Positions 45,779-55,328 of a DNA stretch of 64,000 bases are shown in pieces (positions within the stretch are counted from its first letter, which is position 1; each line of letters opens with the position of its first letter). The notes beneath the pieces are model-generated. The model made no database searches. It saw only the letters and a list, made by a program, of their open reading frames with translations, and was not told the origin of the DNA. A program made the translations under genes and the position numbers. Source of the DNA: Fusobacterium ulcerans. Its GTDB lineage: Bacteria > Fusobacteriota > Fusobacteriia > Fusobacteriales > Fusobacteriaceae. The stretch is from the NCBI RefSeq assembly GCF_003019675.1, contig NZ_CP028105.1, positions 248,001 through 312,000 of the forward strand, given 5' to 3'.

Positions 45779-48055
45779 CTACTTCCTTCCTGCTCTATTT
45801 TTTACTATTTCAAATTTTACTTTTTCTGTTTCACCATTTTCAGCTACTACAGTTATTTCATATTCTCCTTCTTTTAGATTGAGACTTTTTTCCTTGTCTC
45901 TGTCTCTTCCTATATATTCCTTATTGATATACCAATAGAGATTTTGTTTTTTTAGATTTGCTACTTTTACTATGACGCTCTTTTCTCCATCAAAATCTTT
46001 TGGTATAACTATCTTTAAGTTATTTATTGGATATATGAATTTTACACTTTTTTCTTTGATTTTGCTACTAAAAATATTTGAAACATCCATATTCTGTCTT
46101 ATGAAATAGTTTATTATCTCAATAGGGTAGTTAAGCACTACTTTTTCCTCTTTTTCAGTAAAGTCTTCATTTCTTGAATCTATCTCTTCTCCATCTTTGT
46201 TTAAAAAAACTTTTTTATAATATGGAGAAAGCTTCAAAGGTTTAGCTCCCACAGGATAAAGTATTTCTTTTGATGGAACATCAAACTTCATTCTATACCC
46301 AGTTTCTTGATCTACTTTTATAATTTCGAGATCTTCTTCTGGAAGTTTAAACAGAGTTGTTTTCTTTGGAAGAACATTAAATACATTAAACAAAAGTTTT
46401 CCTGCACTGACTACTCCTGATAGATTGCTGTTGCTTTCCCCAGTAAAATTTCCTACCCACACAACTACTGTCCAGTCTGGTGTAACTCCAGCTGCCCATC
46501 CATCTCTTCGTCCATAGCTTGTTCCAGTTTTCCATGAAACAGGATTTTTTTCTCTATACATACTTTCAAGACCAGGTCTTTCCAGCTGTCTTATAGTATC
46601 CAATGTTAGATATGCTGCTCCTCTTGATATAAGCTGATCTCCCTTTTCTTCCTGCCCATCTCTTGTATATTTTAAATCTTTAAAATTTCCATAATTTCCC
46701 AGTCCAGTATATAGTTTAGCTATATTTTCCACACTTAGCTCTTTAGTTCCAAGTATTAGAGAAAGTCCATATCTTGATGGGTTATTGTCTTTGAAGTCCA
46801 ATACCTCTTTCAAAAAATAGAAAAATTTATCATCTTTATATTCCTTTAATAAAGATACAAAAGGAATATTCAATGATTTTATAAGAGCTTCTCTCATTTC
46901 AATCAATCCATAATATTTTTTATTGGCATTTTGAGGACTGAAATTTGAAAAATATAAAGGAACATCTGGTATTTTTGACTCTGGAGCTGCTATTCCTTCA
47001 TCTATTGCCAAAGCATAAAGGAAAGGTTTTAATACAGATCCTGGTGATCTTTTAGCAGTTATTCCATCTACCTGTCCATTTGTACTAAAGTCATAAAAAT
47101 TCTGTGAACCTACATATACTTTTACTTCATAAGTTTTATTATCTACCACTAATACAGCTGCATTTCCTATTCCTTCACCTTTTAGGTATTCAGAATAATC
47201 CTTCACTACTTTTTCTATTTTTTCCTGTAGCTGGCTATTAATAGTACTGTTTATTATTTTTTCATTGCTCTCCTGTGTCAATCTTCTAGTGAGATGTGGA
47301 GCAAGGGATCTGAATCTATATCTTTTTTCAGGAATAGGTTCCATTTTTGATAAAGCATACTGCCTTTCATCTATTACCCCTCTGTCCAATAACTTTTTTA
47401 AAAGAGCATTTCTCTTATTTATAAGCCTGTCTCTGTTTCTTTCCACATGCATAAGCCCGGGAGAATTAGGGAGCACTGCTAACAGTGCTCCCTCTGCCCA
47501 AGTAAGTTCATCTGGATTTTTTTGAAAGTATAAAAGTGAAGCTGTCTTATAGCCTACAATATTTCCACCATATGGAGCATTATTCAGATACATTGATAAT
47601 ATCTCATCTTTACTGAATTTTCTTTCTATTTTCAGTGCATGAACTATCTCTTTGTATTTATTAAAATAACTCCTCTGTTTAGGTTCGAGAACTTTTGCCA
47701 CCTGCATAGTAACAGTGCTGCCTCCAGTTCTCCTCCTCTGGAATATATTATCTCTCACAGCTCTGATTATCGCTTTTGCATCTACTCCCCTATGAGAATA
47801 GAAATTTTTATCTTCATAATTCAAAACTGCTTCTTTCAATTTTTCAGGTATTTTATCTGTACTTTTTAAATGCCATTGTTCATTTTTATTAAGATAAGCT
47901 CCAAGGATATCATTTTTATCATCTAACACCACCTGGCTGTATCTCTCTTCAAATGTACTTGATATTTTATCAGTATCATATTTTAAATATGTCCATGATG
48001 TAAGAATAATTCCACTCAGAACAATTCCTGAAAATATCAGATATCTTTTTTTCAT
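45779..48055 (-). CDS. pbpC: Penicillin-binding protein 1C
   Basis: A 758-residue bifunctional PBP. One N-terminal anchor (about 5-22) is followed by a GT51 transglycosylase domain with catalytic Glu81 (EDKNFYSHRG) and TGGSTVTMQVAK. The transpeptidase domain has S340-x-x-K, KSLN and K509-TGTS. A C-terminal PBP1C domain (LYWYINKEYIGRDRDK) completes it. Its ATG overlaps the stop of the A2M gene by one base (TAATG), so translation is coupled. PBP1C with bacterial A2M is a known pair thought to repair and guard the wall after attack. Confidence 0.95.
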   Translation of the reverse strand: MKKRYLIFSGIVLSGIILTSWTYLKYDTDKISSTFEERYSQVVLDDKNDILGAYLNKNEQWHLKSTDKIPEKLKEAVLNYEDKNFYSHRGVDAKAIIRAVRDNIFQRRRTGGSTVTMQVAKVLEPKQRSYFNKYKEIVHALKIERKFSKDEILSMYLNNAPYGGNIVGYKTASLLYFQKNPDELTWAEGALLAVLPNSPGLMHVERNRDRLINKRNALLKKLLDRGVIDERQYALSKMEPIPEKRYRFRSLAPHLTRRLTQESNEKIINSTINSQLQEKIEKVVKDYSEYLKGEGIGNAAVLVVDNKTYEVKVYVGSQNFYDFSTNGQVDGITAKRSPGSVLKPFLYALAIDEGIAAPESKIPDVPLYFSNFSPQNANKKYYGLIEMREALIKSLNIPFVSLLKEYKDDKFFYFLKEVLDFKDNNPSRYGLSLILGTKELSVENIAKLYTGLGNYGNFKDLKYTRDGQEEKGDQLISRGAAYLTLDTIRQLERPGLESMYREKNPVSWKTGTSYGRRDGWAAGVTPDWTVVVWVGNFTGESNSNLSGVVSAGKLLFNVFNVLPKKTTLFKLPEEDLEIIKVDQETGYRMKFDVPSKEILYPVGAKPLKLSPYYKKVFLNKDGEEIDSRNEDFTEKEEKVVLNYPIEIINYFIRQNMDVSNIFSSKIKEKSVKFIYPINNLKIVIPKDFDGEKSVIVKVANLKKQNLYWYINKEYIGRDRDKEKSLNLKEGEYEITVVAENGETEKVKFEIVKNRAGRK

Positions 48056-51000
48056 TATTTGACCTCTACTTCAAATCCTTTTAGATAAGCTTCATAATTT
48101 TTATCATACATAGCTTCTGCCATAGTTCCAGGGAACTTATATTTTCCAACTGTTACTGTATTTATTTTAACAAAGAAGCTGTTTCCTGTTCTGCTGTAAT
48201 TATTGAAGCCAAAGAACCACATAACTCTGTCATCTCTGATATCTTCATAATCTATATTAGTATTTCCCATTTTAGATTTTACCCATTCTGGATATTGCTG
48301 TTTCAATGCTCTTACATTTTCTATTTCCCATCCTGTAGGAAGTACCTGTGTTAATGCTACATCATCTATATAGAAATATCCTCTTGTATTTTCAGGAAGT
48401 ACTTTTACTTCTAACCAGAATGTAGTTCCAGATGTAAGAGATTTAGGATTTATTTCTGCTCCATTAATATCATAGAATTTTCTCTCTATTTTGATATTTT
48501 TAGCGATGTCTTCTCCTTCATAGTTTACAGGAACTCCTTCCCAATAGTAATTAACAAACATATCTTTTGAATTACCAGAAACTATTTTGATATCTTTTAC
48601 TTTATCAGAAATTGATTCTGTGTAAGTACCATTCTTAGTTGTAAATCTTTTTAGCTGTCCATCTATTTCTATAGTTCCAGATACCTCTTCTTTAGCTCCT
48701 GATTTTACCATTTCAGCTATAGTCATCAGAGAATACCCTGTACTTTGAGTAGACAGCCAGTTTTGCGACTGAAGAGCCTGAAGTAAATTGTTGTATAATT
48801 TTTCTTCTATCTTACCATATACTTTATAGTATGCTCCAAGTATAATAGCTTTATCTCTTAAATTTGAACCATAAGAATATCTATAGTAGTCATAATCATA
48901 TTCAGGTACAGTAATTGGAAGAGAATTAGCAATATCTACTGCTATCTTATCTTCACCAATTAATTTATATGCTGCTGCCATGTACCATTTACTTGTTATT
49001 GAAAGGCTTCCCATATAATTTTCATATACAAGGTTCATTTCACTTATTTCAGGAGAACCAGCTGATGCTAATAAGTATAGAGTATATGCCTTTCTGTCTA
49101 AATCAGCACCTGCTATTTTACTTTGCTTTTTACTGAAATCAAGCCATCTGTTGTACATATCCTCTGGTACATAGTATCCATTATCTCTTGCACTTATCAG
49201 TAATTGTCCAATATAGTTAGTTACCCATAAGTCAGCATCTCTATTTCCAGGCCAGTATGTGAAAGATCCATCATAAAGCTGGAATTTTGATAATCTAGTA
49301 ATTCCTGAATTAATATTAGCTGTTATTCTCTTTTTATCAAAAGCATTTTCAGAAGACAGCTCTTTTATAAATAATTGTGGAAGTATACTTGATGTAGTCT
49401 GCTCTGCACATCCATATGGATATCTGATAAGCCATTTAAGTCTTTGATCTATAGCCAGTATAGGTGAACTAGAAATAGTTAATGTACTTTCTACACTTCC
49501 TTCTATTGAATCTTTTGGTGCATTAAATACAATCTCTTTTCCACCTGGTACAGTTTTTATATCATTCAAATAAATATATGGATTATTTGAATTTACATCT
49601 ATATCAGTAACTTCTTCATAATTATATTTATTAGATTTTGCACTTATAGTTATTTTATCTGCCCCTATTTTATTAGGAACTTTTTCTGTGAAGTATACTG
49701 TTTTCTTCTCTTTATTTTTCAAAGTGAATTTTTCAGTTTTTGTCTCTCCATTGTAATTTATACTTACAGTTATTTCTCCAAGACCATCTTCTAAAGCAAA
49801 GATTTCCACTGGAACTTTAAATTCATCTCCAACTTTCAATGTTCTAGGAAGTGAAGCATTCATAACTATTGGAGCTTTTACAGTAATTGTAGATTCTGCT
49901 TTTCCATACATTCCTTTATCTGCTCCTATTACCATAACTCTTACAGAACCCATATAGTTAGGCATTGTAAATTCTACTTCTCCTTCACCTTTATCATTAG
50001 TAGTAAGAACTCCTTTAAACATTGCCACTGGTTTAAATCTTTGAGCTTCTTCAAGTCCCATTTGTTTATTTCTAGATTTATCCATTGCTGACATTTCAGC
50101 TAGGAATTCTCCTCCTCCAGTTTTCAATACCTGATGCACTTCTCCAAAAGTTTTTCCTATGATTTCATTATAGTTGTCATAAGACATTATTTGAAGAGCT
50201 TCTTTTTGGTAGAAATAATTCCATGGATCTGGAGTTTTAAATGCTGTTATATCTAAAAGTCCTTCATCTACCACTGCTACTGTATATTCCATAGGTGTTC
50301 CAGCTTTATTTTTAACTTTTACACTAAACTTTTCATTTGGTCTTAATTCTTTTGGAGTATTTAATTCCAAGCTAAGTTTAGTTGCCTCATTTTTTACCAT
50401 TAGAGGTACAGCACCATACAGTCTTAATGGTCTGTCATTTGTAAAGTTATTATAATCTTGGAATAAAGATATAGTTACATAAGCATTTGGGAACATTCCC
50501 TCAGTAATCTCTATTTCCTCTTCATTTTTAATATTATTAACATCTTTCCAGTATCTTTTTACTATTTGACCAGATTTTTCTATAGTAATAAGGGCTTTAG
50601 CTCCCTTTTCTCCTTCATATACAATCTTAGCCTTTTCTCCTATATTGTAAGATTTTTTATCAGTTTCCATTTTAAGTTTATCTACTTTTTTACTTACACT
50701 AGGATCCATCCAAGTACTTACATATAGATTTACTCCTGTACTCTGTTCTGTTTCTAAATCCTCTACTTCTACAAATATTTCTCCTGTTCCTTCTATTGGA
50801 TAATCTATAATATATGGTTTATCTCCTGATACAAATTCCTGCTCATGAACAAAAGTAGTATTTGTATCTGTCTTTATTGATTTTAGGAAACTTCCATAAT
50901 CATTATAGTCCCACCACCAAGAATATTCGTTTTTATATATTCTGTATTTCATTTTTCTTCCAGGAACAAGCTTATCTCCATCACTAGATACTGCTATAAC

Positions 51001-52908
51001 CTGAAGATTTACTTTATCTCCACTCTTCATATATCTGTCAGATGGTATTTCCATTCCTACATATGTATCGAATTTCTTTAATGTTACTACACTTCTATCT
51101 AAAACAGGTCTTCCACTTGTTTCTAATACTTTAGTAGTAAGAGTTCCTGTTAAATTTATATTTTTAGGAGTAACTTTAGCAATATCAAAATTAATAGTTC
51201 CTTTTCCTTCACTGTTTAATACTCCCTCTTTATAATCTCTGTGATAGAAATTATATGATGTAGGATTTGTAAAAGTATAGTTTTTAAATTTTTCAAATCT
51301 TACATTCTCTTCTCTTATTTGCAGTTCACTGTTAAATCTCAAATCACTTCCAGGTGCACCAAAAAGATAATCTGAAGCAACTTTCACTTCAAAATTACCA
51401 GTTTCATTTATATCCACCACTTTAGGTGCATCAACATCAACTTTTATTTTATACGGAACTATAGTTTCCACAGGAATATCTTTTCTGAATGTAGTGCTTC
51501 CTACTTGTGCCTCTACTCTCCAGATACCAGTTTCTGAATCCAGATTAGTTTTGAAAGAATATGTATAGAATCCATTTTTCCCATTATTCAAAACATAGTT
51601 CTCCAAAAATTTCTTTCCTGTTGGAGTGTATATGTTTAATTTGATTGGATGATTTTCAGGGAAGCTGTCATCTGCATTTCTAGCTATTACAGAAAGATAT
51701 ATATCATCTCCAGGTCTGTATATTCCTCTGTCTGTATACATAAAACTTTTTACACCTTCAGTTGCGTATATACCATCTACAGCAAATCCATCATATGATA
51801 GAAGAGAATCACTTAATTTAAGTATTGATTTTTCATCTCCAAGTTCGCTTATAATATAGAAAATTTTATCTTTTCCATCAAAAGTTACCTCTCCATTTTC
51901 ATTGGTAGTTTTTTCTTCAATTACCTGATTATTGAGAGTTATAGCTTTTACTTTAGCACCTTTTACAACACCATTTTTTGCTACATTAGTTACAGTTACC
52001 AGATAATTATCCTTAGTTTTTTGAGCAAGAATACCCATATCTGAAAGTAAAATAACTTTTCCTATTTTCCCGTTATTTTCAAAGAAACTGTACTGCTGCC
52101 AGTTTTCTACACCTTCTGGGAAAGTATAGTCTATTCCATCTTTATTAAAAGATAATTCAACTATAAAGAATCCCTTATAGTTTACCAGACTTCCTAATTC
52201 AATTTCTGTTTGAATCCATTTATTTTTAATATTATTCAGATCATAATCTTTTTCAAAAAGAACATCTCCAATTTTATAGAAATCTCCCTGCAATCCATAA
52301 TTGAATACATTTCCATTTCCTTTAAATACAAAATTCTGTAAAAATTGAGTAGTATTATTTTCAAATACCTTTTTAACTTTTACATTTACTTTTTTTACAT
52401 TAAGAGATTTAAAACTTATTCTCTTATCATTCACAGCTGGAAGGATTATCCCTTCATTTGAAAAAGCTATCTTAGGTTCTATTTCTTTAAAAGCTACTGT
52501 TGTATTGAAATTTTCATTTAATACAACTCCGTTTTTAGACTTCAATCCTTTTAAAATTTCTACTTGATATGTTTCTCCAGTAGAAAAATCTCCTCTTATG
52601 ATTATCTTATTTTTCATTTTAATAATATCATAGCCATTTTCCCCATCAACTTTTATATATGCATCTATATCACTATTAAGTCCTATTTCATCAGAAAGAG
52701 TTATTTCAATATTAGGTTTTTCTCCAGATGCAGTTGTCACATCTAAAACTTTCAATTCTGTCTCTTTCGTTGGTGGAGCTACCACTTCATTTTCTGTTTT
52801 TGTTACCTCTGTTTTCTTTTCTGGTTCAATCGTTTGTTCTGGTGTTTTATCCCCCTGGCTGCATCCAAGTGTAGTCAATAAAACAAGAAATGCCAATATT
52901 TTTTTCAT
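48055..52908 (-). CDS. Bacterial alpha-2-macroglobulin-like lipoprotein (YfhM type)
   Basis: A 1617-residue protein with a lipoprotein-like signal ending TTLGC (Cys16). Repeated macroglobulin domains fill the first 1000 residues. The thioester motif is CAEQ with Cys1167 and Gln1170, in YPYGCAEQTTSS, followed by the alpha/alpha-toroid TED domain and a receptor-like C-terminus. It traps attacking proteases in the periplasm. The lipobox is not ideal at position -3. It lies 18 bp after recQ and is coupled to pbpC. Confidence 0.93.
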   Translation of the reverse strand: MKKILAFLVLLTTLGCSQGDKTPEQTIEPEKKTEVTKTENEVVAPPTKETELKVLDVTTASGEKPNIEITLSDEIGLNSDIDAYIKVDGENGYDIIKMKNKIIIRGDFSTGETYQVEILKGLKSKNGVVLNENFNTTVAFKEIEPKIAFSNEGIILPAVNDKRISFKSLNVKKVNVKVKKVFENNTTQFLQNFVFKGNGNVFNYGLQGDFYKIGDVLFEKDYDLNNIKNKWIQTEIELGSLVNYKGFFIVELSFNKDGIDYTFPEGVENWQQYSFFENNGKIGKVILLSDMGILAQKTKDNYLVTVTNVAKNGVVKGAKVKAITLNNQVIEEKTTNENGEVTFDGKDKIFYIISELGDEKSILKLSDSLLSYDGFAVDGIYATEGVKSFMYTDRGIYRPGDDIYLSVIARNADDSFPENHPIKLNIYTPTGKKFLENYVLNNGKNGFYTYSFKTNLDSETGIWRVEAQVGSTTFRKDIPVETIVPYKIKVDVDAPKVVDINETGNFEVKVASDYLFGAPGSDLRFNSELQIREENVRFEKFKNYTFTNPTSYNFYHRDYKEGVLNSEGKGTINFDIAKVTPKNINLTGTLTTKVLETSGRPVLDRSVVTLKKFDTYVGMEIPSDRYMKSGDKVNLQVIAVSSDGDKLVPGRKMKYRIYKNEYSWWWDYNDYGSFLKSIKTDTNTTFVHEQEFVSGDKPYIIDYPIEGTGEIFVEVEDLETEQSTGVNLYVSTWMDPSVSKKVDKLKMETDKKSYNIGEKAKIVYEGEKGAKALITIEKSGQIVKRYWKDVNNIKNEEEIEITEGMFPNAYVTISLFQDYNNFTNDRPLRLYGAVPLMVKNEATKLSLELNTPKELRPNEKFSVKVKNKAGTPMEYTVAVVDEGLLDITAFKTPDPWNYFYQKEALQIMSYDNYNEIIGKTFGEVHQVLKTGGGEFLAEMSAMDKSRNKQMGLEEAQRFKPVAMFKGVLTTNDKGEGEVEFTMPNYMGSVRVMVIGADKGMYGKAESTITVKAPIVMNASLPRTLKVGDEFKVPVEIFALEDGLGEITVSINYNGETKTEKFTLKNKEKKTVYFTEKVPNKIGADKITISAKSNKYNYEEVTDIDVNSNNPYIYLNDIKTVPGGKEIVFNAPKDSIEGSVESTLTISSSPILAIDQRLKWLIRYPYGCAEQTTSSILPQLFIKELSSENAFDKKRITANINSGITRLSKFQLYDGSFTYWPGNRDADLWVTNYIGQLLISARDNGYYVPEDMYNRWLDFSKKQSKIAGADLDRKAYTLYLLASAGSPEISEMNLVYENYMGSLSITSKWYMAAAYKLIGEDKIAVDIANSLPITVPEYDYDYYRYSYGSNLRDKAIILGAYYKVYGKIEEKLYNNLLQALQSQNWLSTQSTGYSLMTIAEMVKSGAKEEVSGTIEIDGQLKRFTTKNGTYTESISDKVKDIKIVSGNSKDMFVNYYWEGVPVNYEGEDIAKNIKIERKFYDINGAEINPKSLTSGTTFWLEVKVLPENTRGYFYIDDVALTQVLPTGWEIENVRALKQQYPEWVKSKMGNTNIDYEDIRDDRVMWFFGFNNYSRTGNSFFVKINTVTVGKYKFPGTMAEAMYDKNYEAYLKGFEVEVK

Positions 52909-52926
52909 TGTAACCTCCTTAATGTT

Positions 52927-54843
52927 CTAACTAAATAATGACTTAATTAAAATTTCTCTTAATTTTTCTGAACTTATATTTATTTGTAATTTATTTTTTA
53001 AGTCTTCCAGTTTAGATTCTTCCAGATATTTATCTTCAACTATACTTTCAAGTCGGATAATCTCCATATCTTCATCTGAAAAACTATTAATAACCTTTAA
53101 AAATTCTTCCCCATAGTTTTTAAATTTCTGATTTCCTATTCCCCTTATCTTCAGCATATCCCATCTATTTTTAGGTTTTTTCTCTGCCATTTCCATAAGT
53201 GTCAGATCTGAAAATACTATATATGGTGCTACTTTTTCTTTTTCAGCTATTCTATTTCTTAACTGATTCAGGTTTTCAAATAATGGATCTTCATAATAAT
53301 CAAATGTTACTTTTTCATCTACTCTTCTAAATACAGCAGTTTCATTTTTCAAAACTTTTCTGGCTCGTTCATTCAGCCTGAGCACTGGAAAACTTCCTGC
53401 ACTTTGTTCAAGATATCCATCTGATATCAAAAAGTTTATAAATTCCTCTATCCAGTTTCTATCTCTCTCCTGCATTATTCCAAAAGTAGATAATTTATGG
53501 TATTCTTTTTTATCCATCTTAGTATCTGATTTTCCCACAAGTATGTTTGTCAAAGTGGATATTCCTATACTTTCTTTTGCTCTTCCTATGCAAGAAAGTA
53601 TCTTTTGAGCTTCTACAGTAAGATCTTCAACATTTTTGAAAGATTTGCAGTTACCGCATTTTCCACAATAATTCTTTATTCTCTTATCTCCAAAATATTT
53701 CAATATATATTCTCTGTAACAACTCTCCAGATAGGCATACTCCACCATCTTATCAAGCTTTTCCATTTTCTCTTTCTTCAACTGATTTTCAGTTTCCTCA
53801 TTCATCTCTATGAGATATTCCTGTGTTCCTACATCTTCTTCAAAATACATGAGAACAGCTTCAGCAGGGGCACCATCTCTTCCAGCACGTCCAGCTTCCT
53901 GATAGTAACTCTCCATATCCTTTGGTATATTTCTATGAAGTACAAATCTTACATTGGATTTATCTATTCCCATTCCAAAAGCATTTGTAGCTACCATTAT
54001 TTTTATTTCATCTTTAATGAACTTCTCCTGAAAATCTTTTCTCTCTTTTTCAGTAAGCCCAGCATGGTATTTCCCCACACTAAATTCCCTAAGTTCAAGA
54101 TAGGCATATAGGCTGTCTACCTCTTTTCTGGTAGAAGCATAGATTATTCCTGATTTTTTAGGTGCTTTTTTCAAGTAATCTACTATATAGGCTTCTGCAA
54201 CTACATTTTTCACTACCTTAAAAAATATATTTTCCCTGTCAAATCCCGCAACATAGCTGAATGGATTTTTCATTTCAAGTTTTTCCTCTATATCCTGTCT
54301 TACTTCAGCAGTAGCTGTTGCTGTAAGAGCCAGCATCTGTATTGGCTTTCCTATCTTCTTTACAAAATTAGGTATTTCCAGATAACTTTTTCTGAAATCA
54401 TGCCCCCATTGTGAAATACAATGTGCTTCATCTACAGCTATCATAGCTATATTCAGTTTTTTTATAAAAGTCACAAATTTCTCATTGGCAAGACGTTCAG
54501 GAGCTATATATATTATTTTCACATTTCCGCTTCTTATTCTCCCCATAGCATCAGAATATTCTTCTCTAGAGAGAGTAGAATTTATATATACACTTTTTAT
54601 TCCTAAAAGCTTTAAAGTATCTACCTGATCCTTCATCAAAGATATCAGTGGAGAAATAACTATTGTTATTCCTTTAAAAAGAAGAGCTGGAATTTGATAG
54701 CATATAGATTTTCCTCCTCCAGTGCTCATTACTCCCAAAGTGTCTCTTCTTTGAAGAACTGAAGATACTATTACTTTCTGTCCATCTCTGAAATCATCAT
54801 ATCCATATATTTCTTTAAGCAGTCTTCTCGCTTCATTTTTCAT
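52927..54843 (-). CDS. recQ: ATP-dependent DNA helicase RecQ
   Basis: A 638-residue superfamily 2 helicase. The start at 54843 (MKNEARRLLKEIYG) is preferred because GGTGA lies 8 bases before it. Motif I is STGGGKSICYQIPAL, motif II is DEAHCISQWGHDFR and motif VI is QEAGRAGRDG. A zinc-binding cluster (CYREYILKYFG, CGKCGNC), a winged helix and an HRDC domain (about 520-600) follow. It processes stalled forks and recombination intermediates. It is the first gene of the recQ-A2M-pbpC-ABC block. Confidence 0.96.
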   Translation of the reverse strand: MKNEARRLLKEIYGYDDFRDGQKVIVSSVLQRRDTLGVMSTGGGKSICYQIPALLFKGITIVISPLISLMKDQVDTLKLLGIKSVYINSTLSREEYSDAMGRIRSGNVKIIYIAPERLANEKFVTFIKKLNIAMIAVDEAHCISQWGHDFRKSYLEIPNFVKKIGKPIQMLALTATATAEVRQDIEEKLEMKNPFSYVAGFDRENIFFKVVKNVVAEAYIVDYLKKAPKKSGIIYASTRKEVDSLYAYLELREFSVGKYHAGLTEKERKDFQEKFIKDEIKIMVATNAFGMGIDKSNVRFVLHRNIPKDMESYYQEAGRAGRDGAPAEAVLMYFEEDVGTQEYLIEMNEETENQLKKEKMEKLDKMVEYAYLESCYREYILKYFGDKRIKNYCGKCGNCKSFKNVEDLTVEAQKILSCIGRAKESIGISTLTNILVGKSDTKMDKKEYHKLSTFGIMQERDRNWIEEFINFLISDGYLEQSAGSFPVLRLNERARKVLKNETAVFRRVDEKVTFDYYEDPLFENLNQLRNRIAEKEKVAPYIVFSDLTLMEMAEKKPKNRWDMLKIRGIGNQKFKNYGEEFLKVINSFSDEDMEIIRLESIVEDKYLEESKLEDLKNKLQINISSEKLREILIKSLFS

Positions 54844-55016
54844 TAATTTTTTCACCAACATCTATTCATTATATTTGCTAATATTATACCATTGAAATTA
54901 GTAAAAAGTAAGGGATGAAAAACCTCTGTAGTCATAATATCAATTTTAAAGAAGTAGATAATTTATAAATAGAAATATAATTTTTCAGTAATTACACAGT
55001 TAAGATTTTAATTGCT

Positions 55017-55163
55017 CTAATTACCAAGATCCAACTGTAGAACTGCTGTAATCATTTCTAATTTCCAAATTTCTAAAATTTTATCCAACTCTTTCTTATC
55101 TACATTCTGCCAAACTTCCTAAATTCCTGTTTCTATAGGGAATTTTATTTTAACATTTTTCAT
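55017..55163 (-). pseudogene. Decayed small gene with internal stop
   Basis: From ATG at 55163, 14 codons (MKNVKIKFPIETGI) lead to TAG, then 33 more open codons (EVWQNVDKKELDKILEIWK and on) to TAG. LDKILEIW resembles the start of a GNAT acetyltransferase, but this is weak. It lies in the 485-bp gap between nrdJ and recQ, where nothing else coding is seen. Confidence 0.3.
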
Positions 55164-55224
55164 CTTTCCATACTACCAACTATCTTCTACTTTTTGTCTA
55201 CTGCTAGTTGCATTTATATTTTTA

Positions 55225-55260
55225 CAAAAAAAAAGAATAATCTGAAATCAGAAATTTATT
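55225..55260 (-). terminator. Probable terminator of the RNR gene
   Basis: Minus-strand TCTGA-TT-TCAGA (55241-55252) with weak A-T extensions is followed by TTATTCTTTTTTTTTT. The stem is short, so the call is tentative. Confidence 0.45.
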
Positions 55261-55328
55261 TTTAGAACTTTCCAATGGAAATATTTCTAAATTTTACTCT
55301 GATTTTTGATCATTCTTTTCTTAATTAA

